A DNA stretch of 37,739 bases from an uncultured Lachnospiraceae bacterium (GTDB lineage: Bacteria > Bacillota > Clostridia > Lachnospirales > Lachnospiraceae). The stretch lies in contig CAKQXY010000037.1 in the NCBI GenBank assembly GCA_934292725.1, forward strand, positions 1 through 37,739, given 5' to 3'. Of this stretch, positions 23,617 to 31,866 are shown piece by piece (the first letter of the stretch is position 1; each line of letters begins with the position of its first letter). The notes beneath the pieces were generated by a model. It was given only the letters and a program-made list of their open reading frames with translations, ran no database searches and was not told the origin of the DNA. The translations under genes and the position numbers were made by a program.

Positions 23617-24337
23617 CGTTTTTTTCTCCTTCCTGCGTTTCGTCCTTCACTGGAAACAGTACTGCGGCTGCCCCTGCTATTACAATTGTCAAAATGATAG
23701 TTCTCATACTTGCTGACAGAGTTTTTGTGACTGGAAGCCATGCAAACAGGCCACTGAATACAAAACTAATCAAAACAACACCGCCTAAAACCTTGTTTTT
23801 CTTTGTAGGCGGAATGACGATTGCCAAAAACATGCCATACAATGCAACACTAAGCGCACTTACGGCAGAAGCCGGCAGGATATTTCCCGCAACAATTCCT
23901 ATTGCTGTTGCAGATGACCATGCCGGCAGTGCGAGCGCCATTGCTCCATAAGTATAGAATGGGTTCACATTTCCAGGTCTTGCAATAGATATTCCAAAAA
24001 TCTCATCTGTAATACCAAAGCCAACTAATACGCGGTGGATAAGCGGTGCATCTGGTGCAAAACGCTGGCTTAACGCACAGCTCATCAAAAGATATCTTGC
24101 GTTTGTTATAAGGATGACGAGTGCCATCTCTATGTAAGGCGCACCTGCCTCTATTACAGTAAATTCTGCATACTCACCTGCTGATGCATGGTTGAGCATA
24201 CTTGATAAAAAACCCTGAAATGGGGTTAGTCCTGCTTTTCTTGCCATAATTCCAAGTGAAAATGCAACTGCGAAATAGGCAAGTGCAATGGGGATGCTGT
24301 CATACATCCCCTTGCTGAATGCTCTTTTGTTACTCAT
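23606..24337 (-). CDS. azlC: AzlC-family branched-chain amino acid exporter
   Basis: A 243-residue membrane protein. GMYDSIPIALAYFAVAFSLGIMARKAGLTPFQGFLSSMLNHASAGEYA and MALVILITNARYLLMSCALSQRF are diagnostic for AzlC (YgaZ in E. coli, the valine exporter). The start is 8 bp after the stop of the GH43 gene and has only a weak AAGGG in the end of that gene, so it probably depends on translation of GH43. Export of branched-chain amino acids links it loosely to the leuA-ilvE cluster elsewhere in the window. Confidence 0.92.
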   Translation of the reverse strand: MSNKRAFSKGMYDSIPIALAYFAVAFSLGIMARKAGLTPFQGFLSSMLNHASAGEYAEFTVIEAGAPYIEMALVILITNARYLLMSCALSQRFAPDAPLIHRVLVGFGITDEIFGISIARPGNVNPFYTYGAMALALPAWSSATAIGIVAGNILPASAVSALSVALYGMFLAIVIPPTKKNKVLGGVVLISFVFSGLFAWLPVTKTLSASMRTIILTIVIAGAAAVLFPVKDETQEGEKNDAA

Positions 24338-24345
24338 TGTACTGC

Positions 24346-25311
24346 TTACTGCCAGCCCTTATCTGACCAGTCATGGTCTTTAATGCGCTGATACTCCTCC
24401 ATAGAAATTTTAAGAATGGTTCCGTGCTTAAAACCATATGGGAACGAAAATGCAGCGTCACTTCTTACAAAGTTTCCACTTGCTAAGCTGTCTGCGACAA
24501 ATGGCACATACCCTTGTCCTGCACCAGGCACGCCATAGTAATCTAAGAAAAGACACCATCTGCCATCCTCTAACTTAACAGCTGTTGCTGCCTCATATTT
24601 GCCTTCCTCGATGGCCTCCATACTCTTATCAAACGCTTCAATTCTTGTATATGGTCCAGTGATTTCATCTGAACGAAGCAGCAGGATACGCGCTGGATTT
24701 TGACCACACTTAACAAACAGATAGTAGCTTCCATCTTCCTCATAAAGTGCGGAATCAATTATATCATGTTCTTTCCACTCATACAAAATTTCCGGCTTTG
24801 AAAATTCCTTAAAATCCTTTGTGCGGCTATAAAAAATTGCCTTTTCACCATAATTATTTCTTGCATGTGAAGAAGACCAGTGCACAACATAATCGCCTGC
24901 CTTTTTATCATAAATAACATCTGGTGCCCACAAACAGCCAAACTGTTCGTCTCCAATCTTTGCAAGACGCTGCTCCGTCCAGTTTACAAGATCATCTGAC
25001 TCCCATATTGCAAGGCTTTTACTTCCGTTATGACCGATCTCATCCCATGAATGATGATACTGTCCGCGCATTCCATAAGACAAACTTAAATCTGTTGCCA
25101 AGATAACAAATTTTTCCTTTCCTGTCTGTGGATCTTTGCAGCGCGTTACAGTAAAATCACGCACTCCCTTATCACCATAATAAGCCCAAAGAACTGGCGC
25201 ACCGCCGTTTACCTCTTCCCAGTTAAAGCCGTCTTTGCTTACGCCAAAGTAGACCTGCTCTCCATCCGGCGTTGTCTTCTCTCTAAAATGTACAAATAAA
25301 TATGCCTGCAT
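24346..25311 (-). CDS. Glycoside hydrolase family 43-like protein
   Basis: A 321-residue five-bladed beta-propeller enzyme without signal peptide, so it is intracellular. Blade-like repeats are visible: YFGVSKDGFNWEEV, LAIWESDDLVNWTEQRLA, AIFYSRTKDFKEFSKPEIL, ILLLRSDEITGPYTRI. The motif HDIIDSALYEEDGSYYLFVK has the pKa-modulating Asp of GH43/GH-F, and KYEAATAVKLEDGRWCLFLDYYG the likely acid Glu. The group acts on arabinose- or xylose-containing oligosaccharides; the exact activity is open. AGGAGG lies about 14 nt upstream of the ATG, a long spacing. It is followed closely by azlC. Its leader holds 12-bp tandem repeats and alternative hairpins. Confidence 0.82.
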   Translation of the reverse strand: MQAYLFVHFREKTTPDGEQVYFGVSKDGFNWEEVNGGAPVLWAYYGDKGVRDFTVTRCKDPQTGKEKFVILATDLSLSYGMRGQYHHSWDEIGHNGSKSLAIWESDDLVNWTEQRLAKIGDEQFGCLWAPDVIYDKKAGDYVVHWSSSHARNNYGEKAIFYSRTKDFKEFSKPEILYEWKEHDIIDSALYEEDGSYYLFVKCGQNPARILLLRSDEITGPYTRIEAFDKSMEAIEEGKYEAATAVKLEDGRWCLFLDYYGVPGAGQGYVPFVADSLASGNFVRSDAAFSFPYGFKHGTILKISMEEYQRIKDHDWSDKGWQ

Positions 25312-25346
25312 CTTTTTTTTCGTTACCTCCTTGTTTCCATGTGGAC

Positions 25347-25455
25347 AGGGACAGTGGCTTTTTTACTGGGTACACTGGCCCTATTCTTGTCCCTATTCTT
25401 ATCCCCATTATTTTCCCATTTCTCCTATCATAGCACAGCAAAAATAGAAAAACAA
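25347..25455 (-). promoter_or_regulatory. GH43 promoter and structured leader
   Basis: Minus-strand promoter: -35 TTGTTT (25450-25455), 17-bp spacer, extended -10 TGC-TATGAT (25427-25432). From the transcription start on, four 12-bp tandem units each begin with CCC on the plus strand (25379, 25391, 25403, 25415). Next, AGGGACAGTG (25347-25356) can pair with CACTGGCCCT (25373-25382) or, through AGGGACA, with TGTCCCT (25388-25394), giving two exclusive hairpins upstream of the ribosome binding site. Confidence 0.6.
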
Positions 25456-25460
25456 TGATG

Positions 25461-25502
25461 AAAAAACTCCCCCGTGGCTTATTTAAAAGTCATGAGGGAG
25501 TG
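25461..25502 (-). terminator. Terminator of bioB-bioY
   Basis: On the minus strand ACTCCC-T-CATG pairs with a CGTG-rich ACGGGGGAGT arm, followed by TTTTTT. It is located 50 bp past the bioY stop and before the GH43 promoter. Confidence 0.85.
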
Positions 25503-25552
25503 TAATTAACTATTTTTATTTTTTTAATTTTTAATTATGTCTATTCTACTAG

Positions 25553-26098
25553 TTATGCCGGAAGCAGGCTGCTTCTCCTTAATGCTATAAAAACAACCTT
25601 ACCCAGTGCAATAGCAATTACCATCTTGAGTAAATCAAATGGGATGAATGGCATTACACATACGCTGAGTGCATAGCTTACTGTACACTGTGCCTGGATT
25701 ACAAACCAAACTGTTCCAAACAGATAAGCAATTGCTGTTCCTGCTACCATACCAACAAAGCTCCAAACAATGTTTCTGTTTGTCTTTTCCAGAACAATTC
25801 CGCTGATTAAGGCAAGCAGAATAAATCCTACAAGATAACCACCTGTCGGGCCTGCCAGCTTTGCAATACCGCCTGTATAACCAGAAAATACAGGAAGTCC
25901 AACCACACCAAGAAGCAGATAAATCAGATAGCTGATGCAGCCTTTCTTTGCGCCAAGCAGGTAAACAGTCAGGTAGATTACCAGGTTCGTAAAGGAGATC
26001 GGAACTGCTCCGATCGGGATGGACATTGGTCCCAAAATACACATAAGTGCCGCCATAATTGCACACATTGTCATTGTCTTGACAGATTCATTTCTCAT
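25553..26098 (-). CDS. bioY: BioY-family biotin transporter substrate-binding subunit
   Basis: A 181-residue membrane protein with about six helices. TMTMCAIMAALMCILGPMSIPIGAVPISFTNLVIYLTVYLLG and the GLPVFSGYTGGIAKLAGPTGGYLVGF segment are diagnostic of BioY, the biotin-binding S component of an ECF transporter. It is the second gene after bioB in a two-gene operon (18-bp gap). EcfA/EcfT energising proteins are not in the window. Confidence 0.96.
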   Translation of the reverse strand: MRNESVKTMTMCAIMAALMCILGPMSIPIGAVPISFTNLVIYLTVYLLGAKKGCISYLIYLLLGVVGLPVFSGYTGGIAKLAGPTGGYLVGFILLALISGIVLEKTNRNIVWSFVGMVAGTAIAYLFGTVWFVIQAQCTVSYALSVCVMPFIPFDLLKMVIAIALGKVVFIALRRSSLLPA

Positions 26099-26116
26099 GA
26101 TTATTTATTACCTCTC

Positions 26117-27112
26117 TTACTTTGCTGTTTTTTGAGTCTTCTCATACTCTGGTGTCACATCTCTTCCGATTCCTTCAAGCATTTTTTTATCGCTTCGAAT
26201 TGTTGCACAGGCAACTGTTGTCAGCATATTTCCTGTGATCGTTGCTGATACACCAGATTCAAATGCAAGCTCTCCATCATTTGTCAAAAGAGCACGTCCC
26301 GCGCCAAGGCGAATATCTGCCGTCGGATTAATATAGCGAAACAATGCAACAGTACGCAAAATATCAGGTTCCGAAATGCGTTCAAGATTCTCAAGTGGTG
26401 TGCCTTTGATCGGCATCAGTGAGTTTATCGGAATTGAATCGACACCGCACTCAGAAAGACTTACCGCCATATCAATACGATCCTCCCACGTCTCACCCAT
26501 ACCGATGATTCCACCGGAACAGACATACATGCCCTCTTCCTTTACCATCTTTAATGTGGCAATCTTTTGCTCATATGTATGTGTCGTGCAGATCTGCGGA
26601 AAATAACGTTTTGATGTCTCAATATTGTGATGATAGCTTGACACACCTGCCTCATGCAGTCGGTGAAGCTGCTCTCTTGTCAGAAAACCCATTGAAGCAC
26701 AAAGATCAATGCGACATTCCTTCTTCATCGTCTCATACGCGTGAATAGCCTTTTCAAACTCCTCACCTGTAAGTGCCTTTCCTGCCGTGACAATTGAGAA
26801 ACGATCTACGCCCTCTCTCTCATTCATCTTACAGGCTTCTATAATCTGCTCCTCCGGTAAAAAGCCATATACCTCACAATCCGTGTGATGATGAGCTGAC
26901 TGCGCACAATACTTACAGTCCTCAGGGCAGCGTCCGCTTCTTCCATTAATGATAGAACAAAGATCTACCTTATCTCCTACAAAATGCTCACGGATTTTAT
27001 CCGCTCCTTTGCACAGGTCATCTAAATCGCAGTCCAGAAAAAAAGACAGATCATCTTTTCTTGTCAGTCTCTTTCCTTCAATAATCTCCTCTGCCAGCTT
27101 TTGCATATCCAT
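26117..27112 (-). CDS. bioB: Biotin synthase
   Basis: A 331-residue radical SAM enzyme converting dethiobiotin to biotin by sulfur insertion. The 4Fe-4S motif is C62-x3-C66-x2-C69 (GRCPEDCKYCAQS), with FSIVTAGKALTGEEF, the DLCASMGFLTREQL Cys and YHHNIETSKRYFPQIC typical of BioB; R-L-G-A-G-R near residue 270 holds the Arg ligand of the 2Fe-2S cluster. The start at 27112 has GGAGGAGG 7 nt upstream; the ATG at 27172 would include the promoter. bioA, bioD and bioF are absent here, so together with bioY this suggests dethiobiotin or biotin salvage unless they lie elsewhere. Confidence 0.97.
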   Translation of the reverse strand: MDMQKLAEEIIEGKRLTRKDDLSFFLDCDLDDLCKGADKIREHFVGDKVDLCSIINGRSGRCPEDCKYCAQSAHHHTDCEVYGFLPEEQIIEACKMNEREGVDRFSIVTAGKALTGEEFEKAIHAYETMKKECRIDLCASMGFLTREQLHRLHEAGVSSYHHNIETSKRYFPQICTTHTYEQKIATLKMVKEEGMYVCSGGIIGMGETWEDRIDMAVSLSECGVDSIPINSLMPIKGTPLENLERISEPDILRTVALFRYINPTADIRLGAGRALLTNDGELAFESGVSATITGNMLTTVACATIRSDKKMLEGIGRDVTPEYEKTQKTAK

Positions 27113-27143
27113 GTTTTTTCCTCCTCCCGGCAAATTCGAATTG

Positions 27144-27172
27144 ATTGTACTCTTTTTTGTTTCAATTGTCAA
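27144..27172 (-). promoter_or_regulatory. bioB promoter
   Basis: Near-consensus promoter on the minus strand: TTGACA (27167-27172), 17-bp spacer, TACAAT (27144-27149). The leader is only about 25 nt. I do not see a convincing BirA operator dyad. Confidence 0.8.
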
Positions 27173-27215
27173 CCTCTTTTTGTTTTTCAGTTAACATTTC
27201 TCGCATAAATAAAGC

Positions 27216-27275
27216 TACAGTTCACGGCTAAGTTAATACTTAAATCTAACCCGAAGGTGAATGGCTTTCACGTAA
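27216..27275. repeat. Palindromic dispersed repeat (copy 2, inverted)
   Basis: The block 27250-27272 is the exact reverse complement of 3340-3362 (23 bp), and TACAGTTCACGG (27216-27227) corresponds to the terminal repeat of copy 1. This copy is shorter, about 60 bp, and lacks the distal half. It lies directly against the stop codon of the aldehyde dehydrogenase gene. Confidence 0.75.
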
Positions 27276-28655
27276 CTATTTTAAAAATAAGCAAAGCAGC
27301 TTTTTCTTCCAATTGTGATACGGACGATATCTAATGGGCAGATCTATCCACGTTTTCTTGTCTACAATGCTTTTGTAATGAGTAAAGGTGTCAAATCCTG
27401 TTTTTCCATGATAACTTCCCATGCCACTTTCACCAAAGCCGCCAAACGGCATCTCGCTTGTTGCCAGATGAATCAGCGTGTCATTGATACAGCCGCCGCC
27501 AAATCCAATTTTTTCAATTACACTTTTGGCTGCGCACTTATCCTGTGTAAAAATATAAAGTGCCAGTGGGTGTGACATACTGCGAATTGTATCAACTGCC
27601 TCATCTATAAAGTCATATGTCAAAACTGGAAGAATCGGTCCAAAGATTTCCTCCTGCATGACCAAATCTGAAAATGTCACGTTATCCATTATGGTCGGCT
27701 CAATTTGCAAAGTGCTTCGATTTGCCATTCCGCCAACAACAACCTTTTTGTAATCAATAAGACCAAGAAGCCTGTCAAAATGCTTCTCATTAATGATTTT
27801 TCCATATTGTTTTCGTTTTAATGGCTGCCTTCCATATTGTTTTTGTATCTGTTTTTTTAATTCATTCAAAAGCTCATCTTTTACTGTGCTGTCACAGTAA
27901 ATATAATCTGGTGCAACACATGTCTGTCCGCAATTTAAAAATTTTCCAAATACAATTCGTTTCGCTGCAAGCTTTATATCGGCTGATTTATGAACGATAC
28001 ATGGACTCTTTCCGCCAAGCTCAAGTGTAATTGGTGTTAGATGAGCTGAGGCACAGCGCATCACTTCTTTTCCGACAGACTGACTGCCTGTAAAGAAAAT
28101 ATAATCAAAATGCTCATTTAACAAACATGTATTTTCTTCCCGTCCGCCTGTGACAACTGCCACATATTTTTCATCAAAGCATTCTCCTAACATGCGGCTG
28201 ATCAGCTCACTTGTATTTGCAGAATAAGCACTCGGTTTTACTATAGCCGTATTGCCTGCTGCCAACGCATCAACTAATGGTTCAAGCGTCAGCATAAGAG
28301 GATAATTCCAAGGACTCATAATCAGCACAACACCGTATGGAGATGGCTTTTGATAGCTTCTTGAATGAAACTGTGCAAGCGGTGTGTGTACGGTCCGTTC
28401 TTTTGCAAATTTGCGCGTATGCTTTATCATATATGTCAGTTCACTTAAAACAAGTCCTGTTTCACACATGTAGCTCTCAAAAGCAGATTTTCCTAAATCT
28501 GCACGAATTGCCTGATTAATCTTTTTTTCATATTTTATAATACATGCTCTCAGTTTCTCTAGTGCACTTATACGAAACGATACATTCAAAGTTTCACCAG
28601 AATTAAAAAAGTCCCGCTGCTTTTTGACTAACTTTTCAATTTCTGTCTGTGTCAT
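27276..28655 (-). CDS. Class 3-type aldehyde dehydrogenase
   Basis: A 459-residue NAD(P)-dependent aldehyde dehydrogenase. Key motifs are SPWNYPLMLTLEPLVDALAAGNTAIVKPS, FTGSQSVGKEVM, the catalytic Glu of TLELGGKSPCIV and the nucleophile Cys of NCGQTCVAPDY, then the MPFGGFGESGMGSYHGKTGFDTFTH end region. The C-terminus DLPIRYRPYHNWKKKLLCLFLK resembles class 3 fatty-aldehyde dehydrogenases with a hydrophobic, perhaps membrane-associated tail. The start at 28655 follows GGGGGAGGG; an upstream ATG at 28727 overlaps the preceding gene and has no support. Confidence 0.93.
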   Translation of the reverse strand: MTQTEIEKLVKKQRDFFNSGETLNVSFRISALEKLRACIIKYEKKINQAIRADLGKSAFESYMCETGLVLSELTYMIKHTRKFAKERTVHTPLAQFHSRSYQKPSPYGVVLIMSPWNYPLMLTLEPLVDALAAGNTAIVKPSAYSANTSELISRMLGECFDEKYVAVVTGGREENTCLLNEHFDYIFFTGSQSVGKEVMRCASAHLTPITLELGGKSPCIVHKSADIKLAAKRIVFGKFLNCGQTCVAPDYIYCDSTVKDELLNELKKQIQKQYGRQPLKRKQYGKIINEKHFDRLLGLIDYKKVVVGGMANRSTLQIEPTIMDNVTFSDLVMQEEIFGPILPVLTYDFIDEAVDTIRSMSHPLALYIFTQDKCAAKSVIEKIGFGGGCINDTLIHLATSEMPFGGFGESGMGSYHGKTGFDTFTHYKSIVDKKTWIDLPIRYRPYHNWKKKLLCLFLK

Positions 28656-28701
28656 GATTATATCCCTCCCCCAAAATTTTCCCCTTTTAGAAAGATAAGA
28701 C

Positions 28702-28968
28702 TTACGCCATATACATGATAACAACAAACAATAAATTATTATTTGTTGTTCTTACATCCTCTAGCATCTCCATAAGCTTTGTAAATGGGCCGATATTTCC
28801 GCCTATAACGATCTCTATTTTTAACGGCTTGTCCCATGCTTGTAAAATACCATGAAGCTCCTCAATCTCACTATTATAATCTGCCGGCATTCCTTTCAGA
28901 CGTCCGAAACGCTTAAGCGCATCCTCCTCTGTCTTTAATCTTACCAGATCAATTCGTATTCTTTCCAT
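28702..28968 (-). CDS. Small barstar-like protein
   Basis: An 88-residue protein. I see weak but ordered similarity to barstar-family RNase inhibitors: a first strand ERIRIDLVRLKTEEDAL, the helix/loop GMPADYNSEIEELHGILQAWDKPLKIEI, which parallels the barstar pattern LPxYYGxNLDALWDCLT...PLxLEW, and a last helix-strand FTKLMEMLEDVRTTNNNLLFVVIMYM. Barstar inhibits barnase-type ribonucleases; no such toxin gene is adjacent. The start at 28968 has GGAGGAAG 6 nt upstream. It sits between the radical SAM enzyme and the aldehyde dehydrogenase and has its own promoter inside a large dyad. Family call is moderate. Confidence 0.6.
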   Translation of the reverse strand: MERIRIDLVRLKTEEDALKRFGRLKGMPADYNSEIEELHGILQAWDKPLKIEIVIGGNIGPFTKLMEMLEDVRTTNNNLLFVVIMYMA

Positions 28969-28999
28969 AATCACTTCCTCCAACATTATCCACATTTGA

Positions 29000-29065
29000 A
29001 TACAAAACAGCAATCGTGTTTTGTTTATATTGATCTATTATAGCTGTTTTGTATGTATTTTTCAA
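29000..29065 (-). promoter_or_regulatory. Promoter of the barstar-like gene within a 12-bp inverted repeat
   Basis: Minus-strand promoter TTGAAA (29060-29065), 17-bp spacer, TATAAT (29037-29042). The -10 and start region lie between perfect 12-bp arms, ATACAAAACAGC (29000-29011) and GCTGTTTTGTAT (29043-29054), so the dyad could be a repressor site or an RNA hairpin ending the upstream radical SAM transcript. Confidence 0.6.
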
Positions 29066-29068
29066 CTA

Positions 29069-29986
29069 TTATAGTCCGGTATCATCAAACTGCGGAATAA
29101 AGCTTTCCTTTGCCGTCTCGCCTTCTTGTATAAAGCCATTTTCCACACCCAAATCAACCGCATAGTCCACAACCTCATCATACTCCCTCTGCGTGATCGT
29201 GCGTCCAAGATTTTTAAAGCGCTTCTCAATTCCTGGCATCGGTGTATACTGGTTCATAATACTTATATAGATCTGATCACCATATGTTTCATATAGATAA
29301 CGAATGGCTTTTTTTGACTCTTTTATATGACCTGGCAAAATCAAATGACGCACAATTACACCTCGCTTCATCATATCTCTCTCATCAAATTTTGCCTCTC
29401 CAGTTTGCTTTACCATCTGTGCAAGAGCACGCTTTGCTACCTCTGGATAATCAGGTGCATTGGAATAGCGCGCAGCCATCTCACTGCTTATATACTTAAA
29501 ATCTGGCAAAAAAATATCCACAATTCCATTAAGTGCCTCAATCGCCTCAACCTTTTCGTATCCGCTTGAATTATAGACAATCGGAATTGTCAATCCATTC
29601 TTCCTTGCCTTCTTTATGCTCTCAATGACAATTGGCAGATAATGACCTGCCGTCACGAGATTGATATTATTCGCCTTTTTTTCCTGAAGCTCCATGTAAA
29701 TCTCACAAAGCCTATCTTGTGTAATTGTCCTGCCAGAATGACCAAGCGCAATTTCTCTGTTCTGACAATATACACAGCCTAAATTACAGCCTGAAAAAAA
29801 TACAGCTCCTGATCCTTCCTCACCAGAGATGCATGGCTCCTCCCACATATGAAGTGCAGCTCTTGCTGCCGTTATTGTGTTTCCAACTTTACAGGCACCA
29901 AAACCACGCGTACGGTCAGCACCACACTCGCGCGGACACAGCCTGCAATTAGTCCAGTCTATCGTAAAATGCTTATTTTCTTCCAT
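29069..29986 (-). CDS. PflX-like radical SAM protein
   Basis: A 305-residue radical SAM enzyme of the PflX/COG1313 type. The cluster motif is C67-x3-C71-x2-C74 in FFSGCNLGCVYCQN. An N-terminal cysteine group (C14, C17, C21, C32 in NCRLCPRECGADRTRGFGAC) may hold an extra metal site, as usual in this family. Further segments NLVTAGHYLPIVIESI, DIFLPDFKYIS and VRHLILPGHIKES fit. Its substrate is unknown; relatives resemble pyruvate formate-lyase activating enzymes. GGAG lies 9 nt before the ATG. It starts divergently from the GH5 gene. Confidence 0.9.
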   Translation of the reverse strand: MEENKHFTIDWTNCRLCPRECGADRTRGFGACKVGNTITAARAALHMWEEPCISGEEGSGAVFFSGCNLGCVYCQNREIALGHSGRTITQDRLCEIYMELQEKKANNINLVTAGHYLPIVIESIKKARKNGLTIPIVYNSSGYEKVEAIEALNGIVDIFLPDFKYISSEMAARYSNAPDYPEVAKRALAQMVKQTGEAKFDERDMMKRGVIVRHLILPGHIKESKKAIRYLYETYGDQIYISIMNQYTPMPGIEKRFKNLGRTITQREYDEVVDYAVDLGVENGFIQEGETAKESFIPQFDDTGL

Positions 29987-30128
29987 TTTTTTGTCTCCAT
30001 ATTTAACTTTTTCTTACAATTCCCAAAAAGCAGTTGTGTTTCTCCCAAAAAGCTATATGATAGAATTGATTGTAATGATTTTACTTTATTACCACTTACC
30101 CATTATACTTTATCATGGAGGTGCTATC

Positions 30129-31610
30129 ATGTATTTTGATGCACATATTATTTTTAACACCTTCCGATCTCGTGGGGTTTTTATGTTTGTGCTTTGTCTT
30201 ATGATCCTTTGCTCTGTGCGTCCCTCTTTTGCAGCAGAAGCCGAAGCTACGCTGCAGGCGGAAACTACAGACGATTCTGCCATTGAGACAGCTGGTATTG
30301 TCAGCGAACATGGTCAGTTGAGTGTCTCATCATCTGGATTTGTAATGGACAAAAATCAATCTGTCTTTCAAATTCAGGGTATAAGTACACACAATTTGGC
30401 TTGGTATCCGGAGTATGTAAATGTCGATACATTTCGCAAACTTCGTGATGAGTTCAATATCAACACAATCCGCCTTGCCATGTACACAGCAGAAGATGGC
30501 GGCTATTGTGTCAGCGATGACACTGCAAGACAACAAATGCTTGCATGTCTGACTTCCGGTATTGAAGCTGCCATACAGTTGGATATGTATGTAATCGTAG
30601 ACTGGCATATTCTTTCAGATTCCAACCCAAATCTCTACAAGGAAACTGCCCTTTCTTTCTTCGAGAGGATTGCTTCCACTTATGGTGACAAACCAAACAT
30701 TTTGTATGAGATCTGCAATGAGCCAAACGGTGACACCTCATGGGACGAAATCAAAAGCTACTCTGTTGACGTGATTGACCGCATTCGTATGTATGCACCG
30801 CAAAGCATTGTAATTGTTGGTACCCCAACCTGGAGTCAGGATGTGGATATTGCTTCTTCATCTCCAATTGAGCGCACCAATCTTCTTTATAGTCTTCATT
30901 TTTATGCGGCAACCCACAAGGAAGATCTGCAAAGCAAGCTGCAGACTGCACTAACCAATGGTCTTCCTGTCTTTGTATCCGAATTTGGCATTACCGAGGC
31001 TTCTGGAAGCGGAATCGTTGATACCACAAGCGCTGATACCTGGATGAAACTGTTAAATGAAAACGGCATTGGCTACATTTACTGGAATCTTTCAAACAAA
31101 GACGAAGCCTGTGCCCTTCTTCGTTCGTCATGCACATCATTATCTGACTGGACTTTTGATGATTACTCGCCTTCCGGACAATGGTTTTTACAGAATCAGC
31201 AAAATAATGCAGCAATTTATGACAGGGCAGCAGCCACTCCAACAGCAGCTGTCGACACTCCTACTACACTTTATGCAAGTGATGATTATTGGAGCTTTAG
31301 CAATGGCTGCAATGTTTCTGTAAGCCGTACTGATACCTGGGCTGACACATCCATGCAGTATGCCTCTTATGATGTAACTGTTTCAAATACATCTTCTTCT
31401 GATGTAACAAACTGGCGTTTTCGCATCACCTGGAATGAGGAAATCTCACCAAAAGAATATTGGTCATGTGAAATCGGCGGCTCTGGAAATAATCGTCTTT
31501 TCATTCCAGTAGACTATAACACGACCATCCCGGCAGGCTCTTATATCACCTTCGGAATGATCGTGTATGGTGTTCAGTCACCTGAACTGACAAATATCAC
31601 CTTTGAATAA
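30129..31610 (+). CDS. Secreted GH5 cellulase (endoglucanase) with C-terminal CBM2-like domain
   Basis: A 493-residue exported protein: signal region with VFMFVLCLMILCSVRPSFAAEA, catalytic GH5 barrel at ~70-355 and a C-terminal module at ~385-493. GH5 marks are GISTHNLAWYPEYVN, NTIRLAMY, VIVDWHIL, the acid/base E198 in YEICNEPNG, LLYSLHFYAATH and the nucleophile E285 in VFVSEFG. The last module (YASYDVTVSNTSSSDVTNWRFRITWNEEI...NTTIPAGSYITFGMIVYG) resembles a CBM2-type cellulose-binding domain. GGAGG is 7 nt before the ATG at 30129; the longer open frame upstream overlaps the divergent gene. Likely acts on cellulose or mixed glucans outside the cell. Confidence 0.92.
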   Translation: MYFDAHIIFNTFRSRGVFMFVLCLMILCSVRPSFAAEAEATLQAETTDDSAIETAGIVSEHGQLSVSSSGFVMDKNQSVFQIQGISTHNLAWYPEYVNVDTFRKLRDEFNINTIRLAMYTAEDGGYCVSDDTARQQMLACLTSGIEAAIQLDMYVIVDWHILSDSNPNLYKETALSFFERIASTYGDKPNILYEICNEPNGDTSWDEIKSYSVDVIDRIRMYAPQSIVIVGTPTWSQDVDIASSSPIERTNLLYSLHFYAATHKEDLQSKLQTALTNGLPVFVSEFGITEASGSGIVDTTSADTWMKLLNENGIGYIYWNLSNKDEACALLRSSCTSLSDWTFDDYSPSGQWFLQNQQNNAAIYDRAAATPTAAVDTPTTLYASDDYWSFSNGCNVSVSRTDTWADTSMQYASYDVTVSNTSSSDVTNWRFRITWNEEISPKEYWSCEIGGSGNNRLFIPVDYNTTIPAGSYITFGMIVYGVQSPELTNITFE

Positions 31611-31626
31611 AACTAGGAGCTTTTTG

Positions 31627-31866
31627 ATGAAATCAAAATATACAAAAAAACAACGTGTTCTTGCCATTTTAGGCATCATACTTTTGGTCGGACTTTATCT
31701 CGCAGCGCTTATCGCTTCGTTCTTTAACAGCCCGACTGCACAGGGATTTTTATGCAGTGCTTTATTCTGTACATTCTTTATCCCAATCGTTATCTATCTT
31801 CTTCAGTTTTTTGCAAAGAAAACTTCTTCGTCACCAGATGACGACGATAAATCATTTAGGGAATAA
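31627..31866 (+). CDS. Small two-helix membrane protein
   Basis: A 79-residue protein with two predicted membrane helices (VLAILGIILLVGLYLAALIASFF and FLCSALFCTFFIPIVIYLLQFF) and a charged tail KKTSSSPDDDDKSFRE. AGGAG lies 7 nt before the ATG. It follows the GH5 gene by 16 bp and is probably co-transcribed. Function unknown. Its last 15 bp overlap the end of the convergent phosphoesterase gene. Confidence 0.75.
   Translation: MKSKYTKKQRVLAILGIILLVGLYLAALIASFFNSPTAQGFLCSALFCTFFIPIVIYLLQFFAKKTSSSPDDDDKSFRE

Noticed and set aside
28656..28727. Longer start for the aldehyde dehydrogenase overlapping the barstar-like gene
   Set aside because: No ribosome binding site, whereas GGGGGAGGG directly precedes the ATG at 28655.
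29877..30128. Upstream extension of the GH5 frame
   Set aside because: It overlaps the divergent radical SAM gene; GGAGG before the ATG at 30129 and a signal peptide right after it fix the start.
31603..31626. TTG start overlapping the GH5 stop for the small membrane protein
   Set aside because: The ATG at 31627 has AGGAG at good spacing; the TTG would place that site inside the gene.
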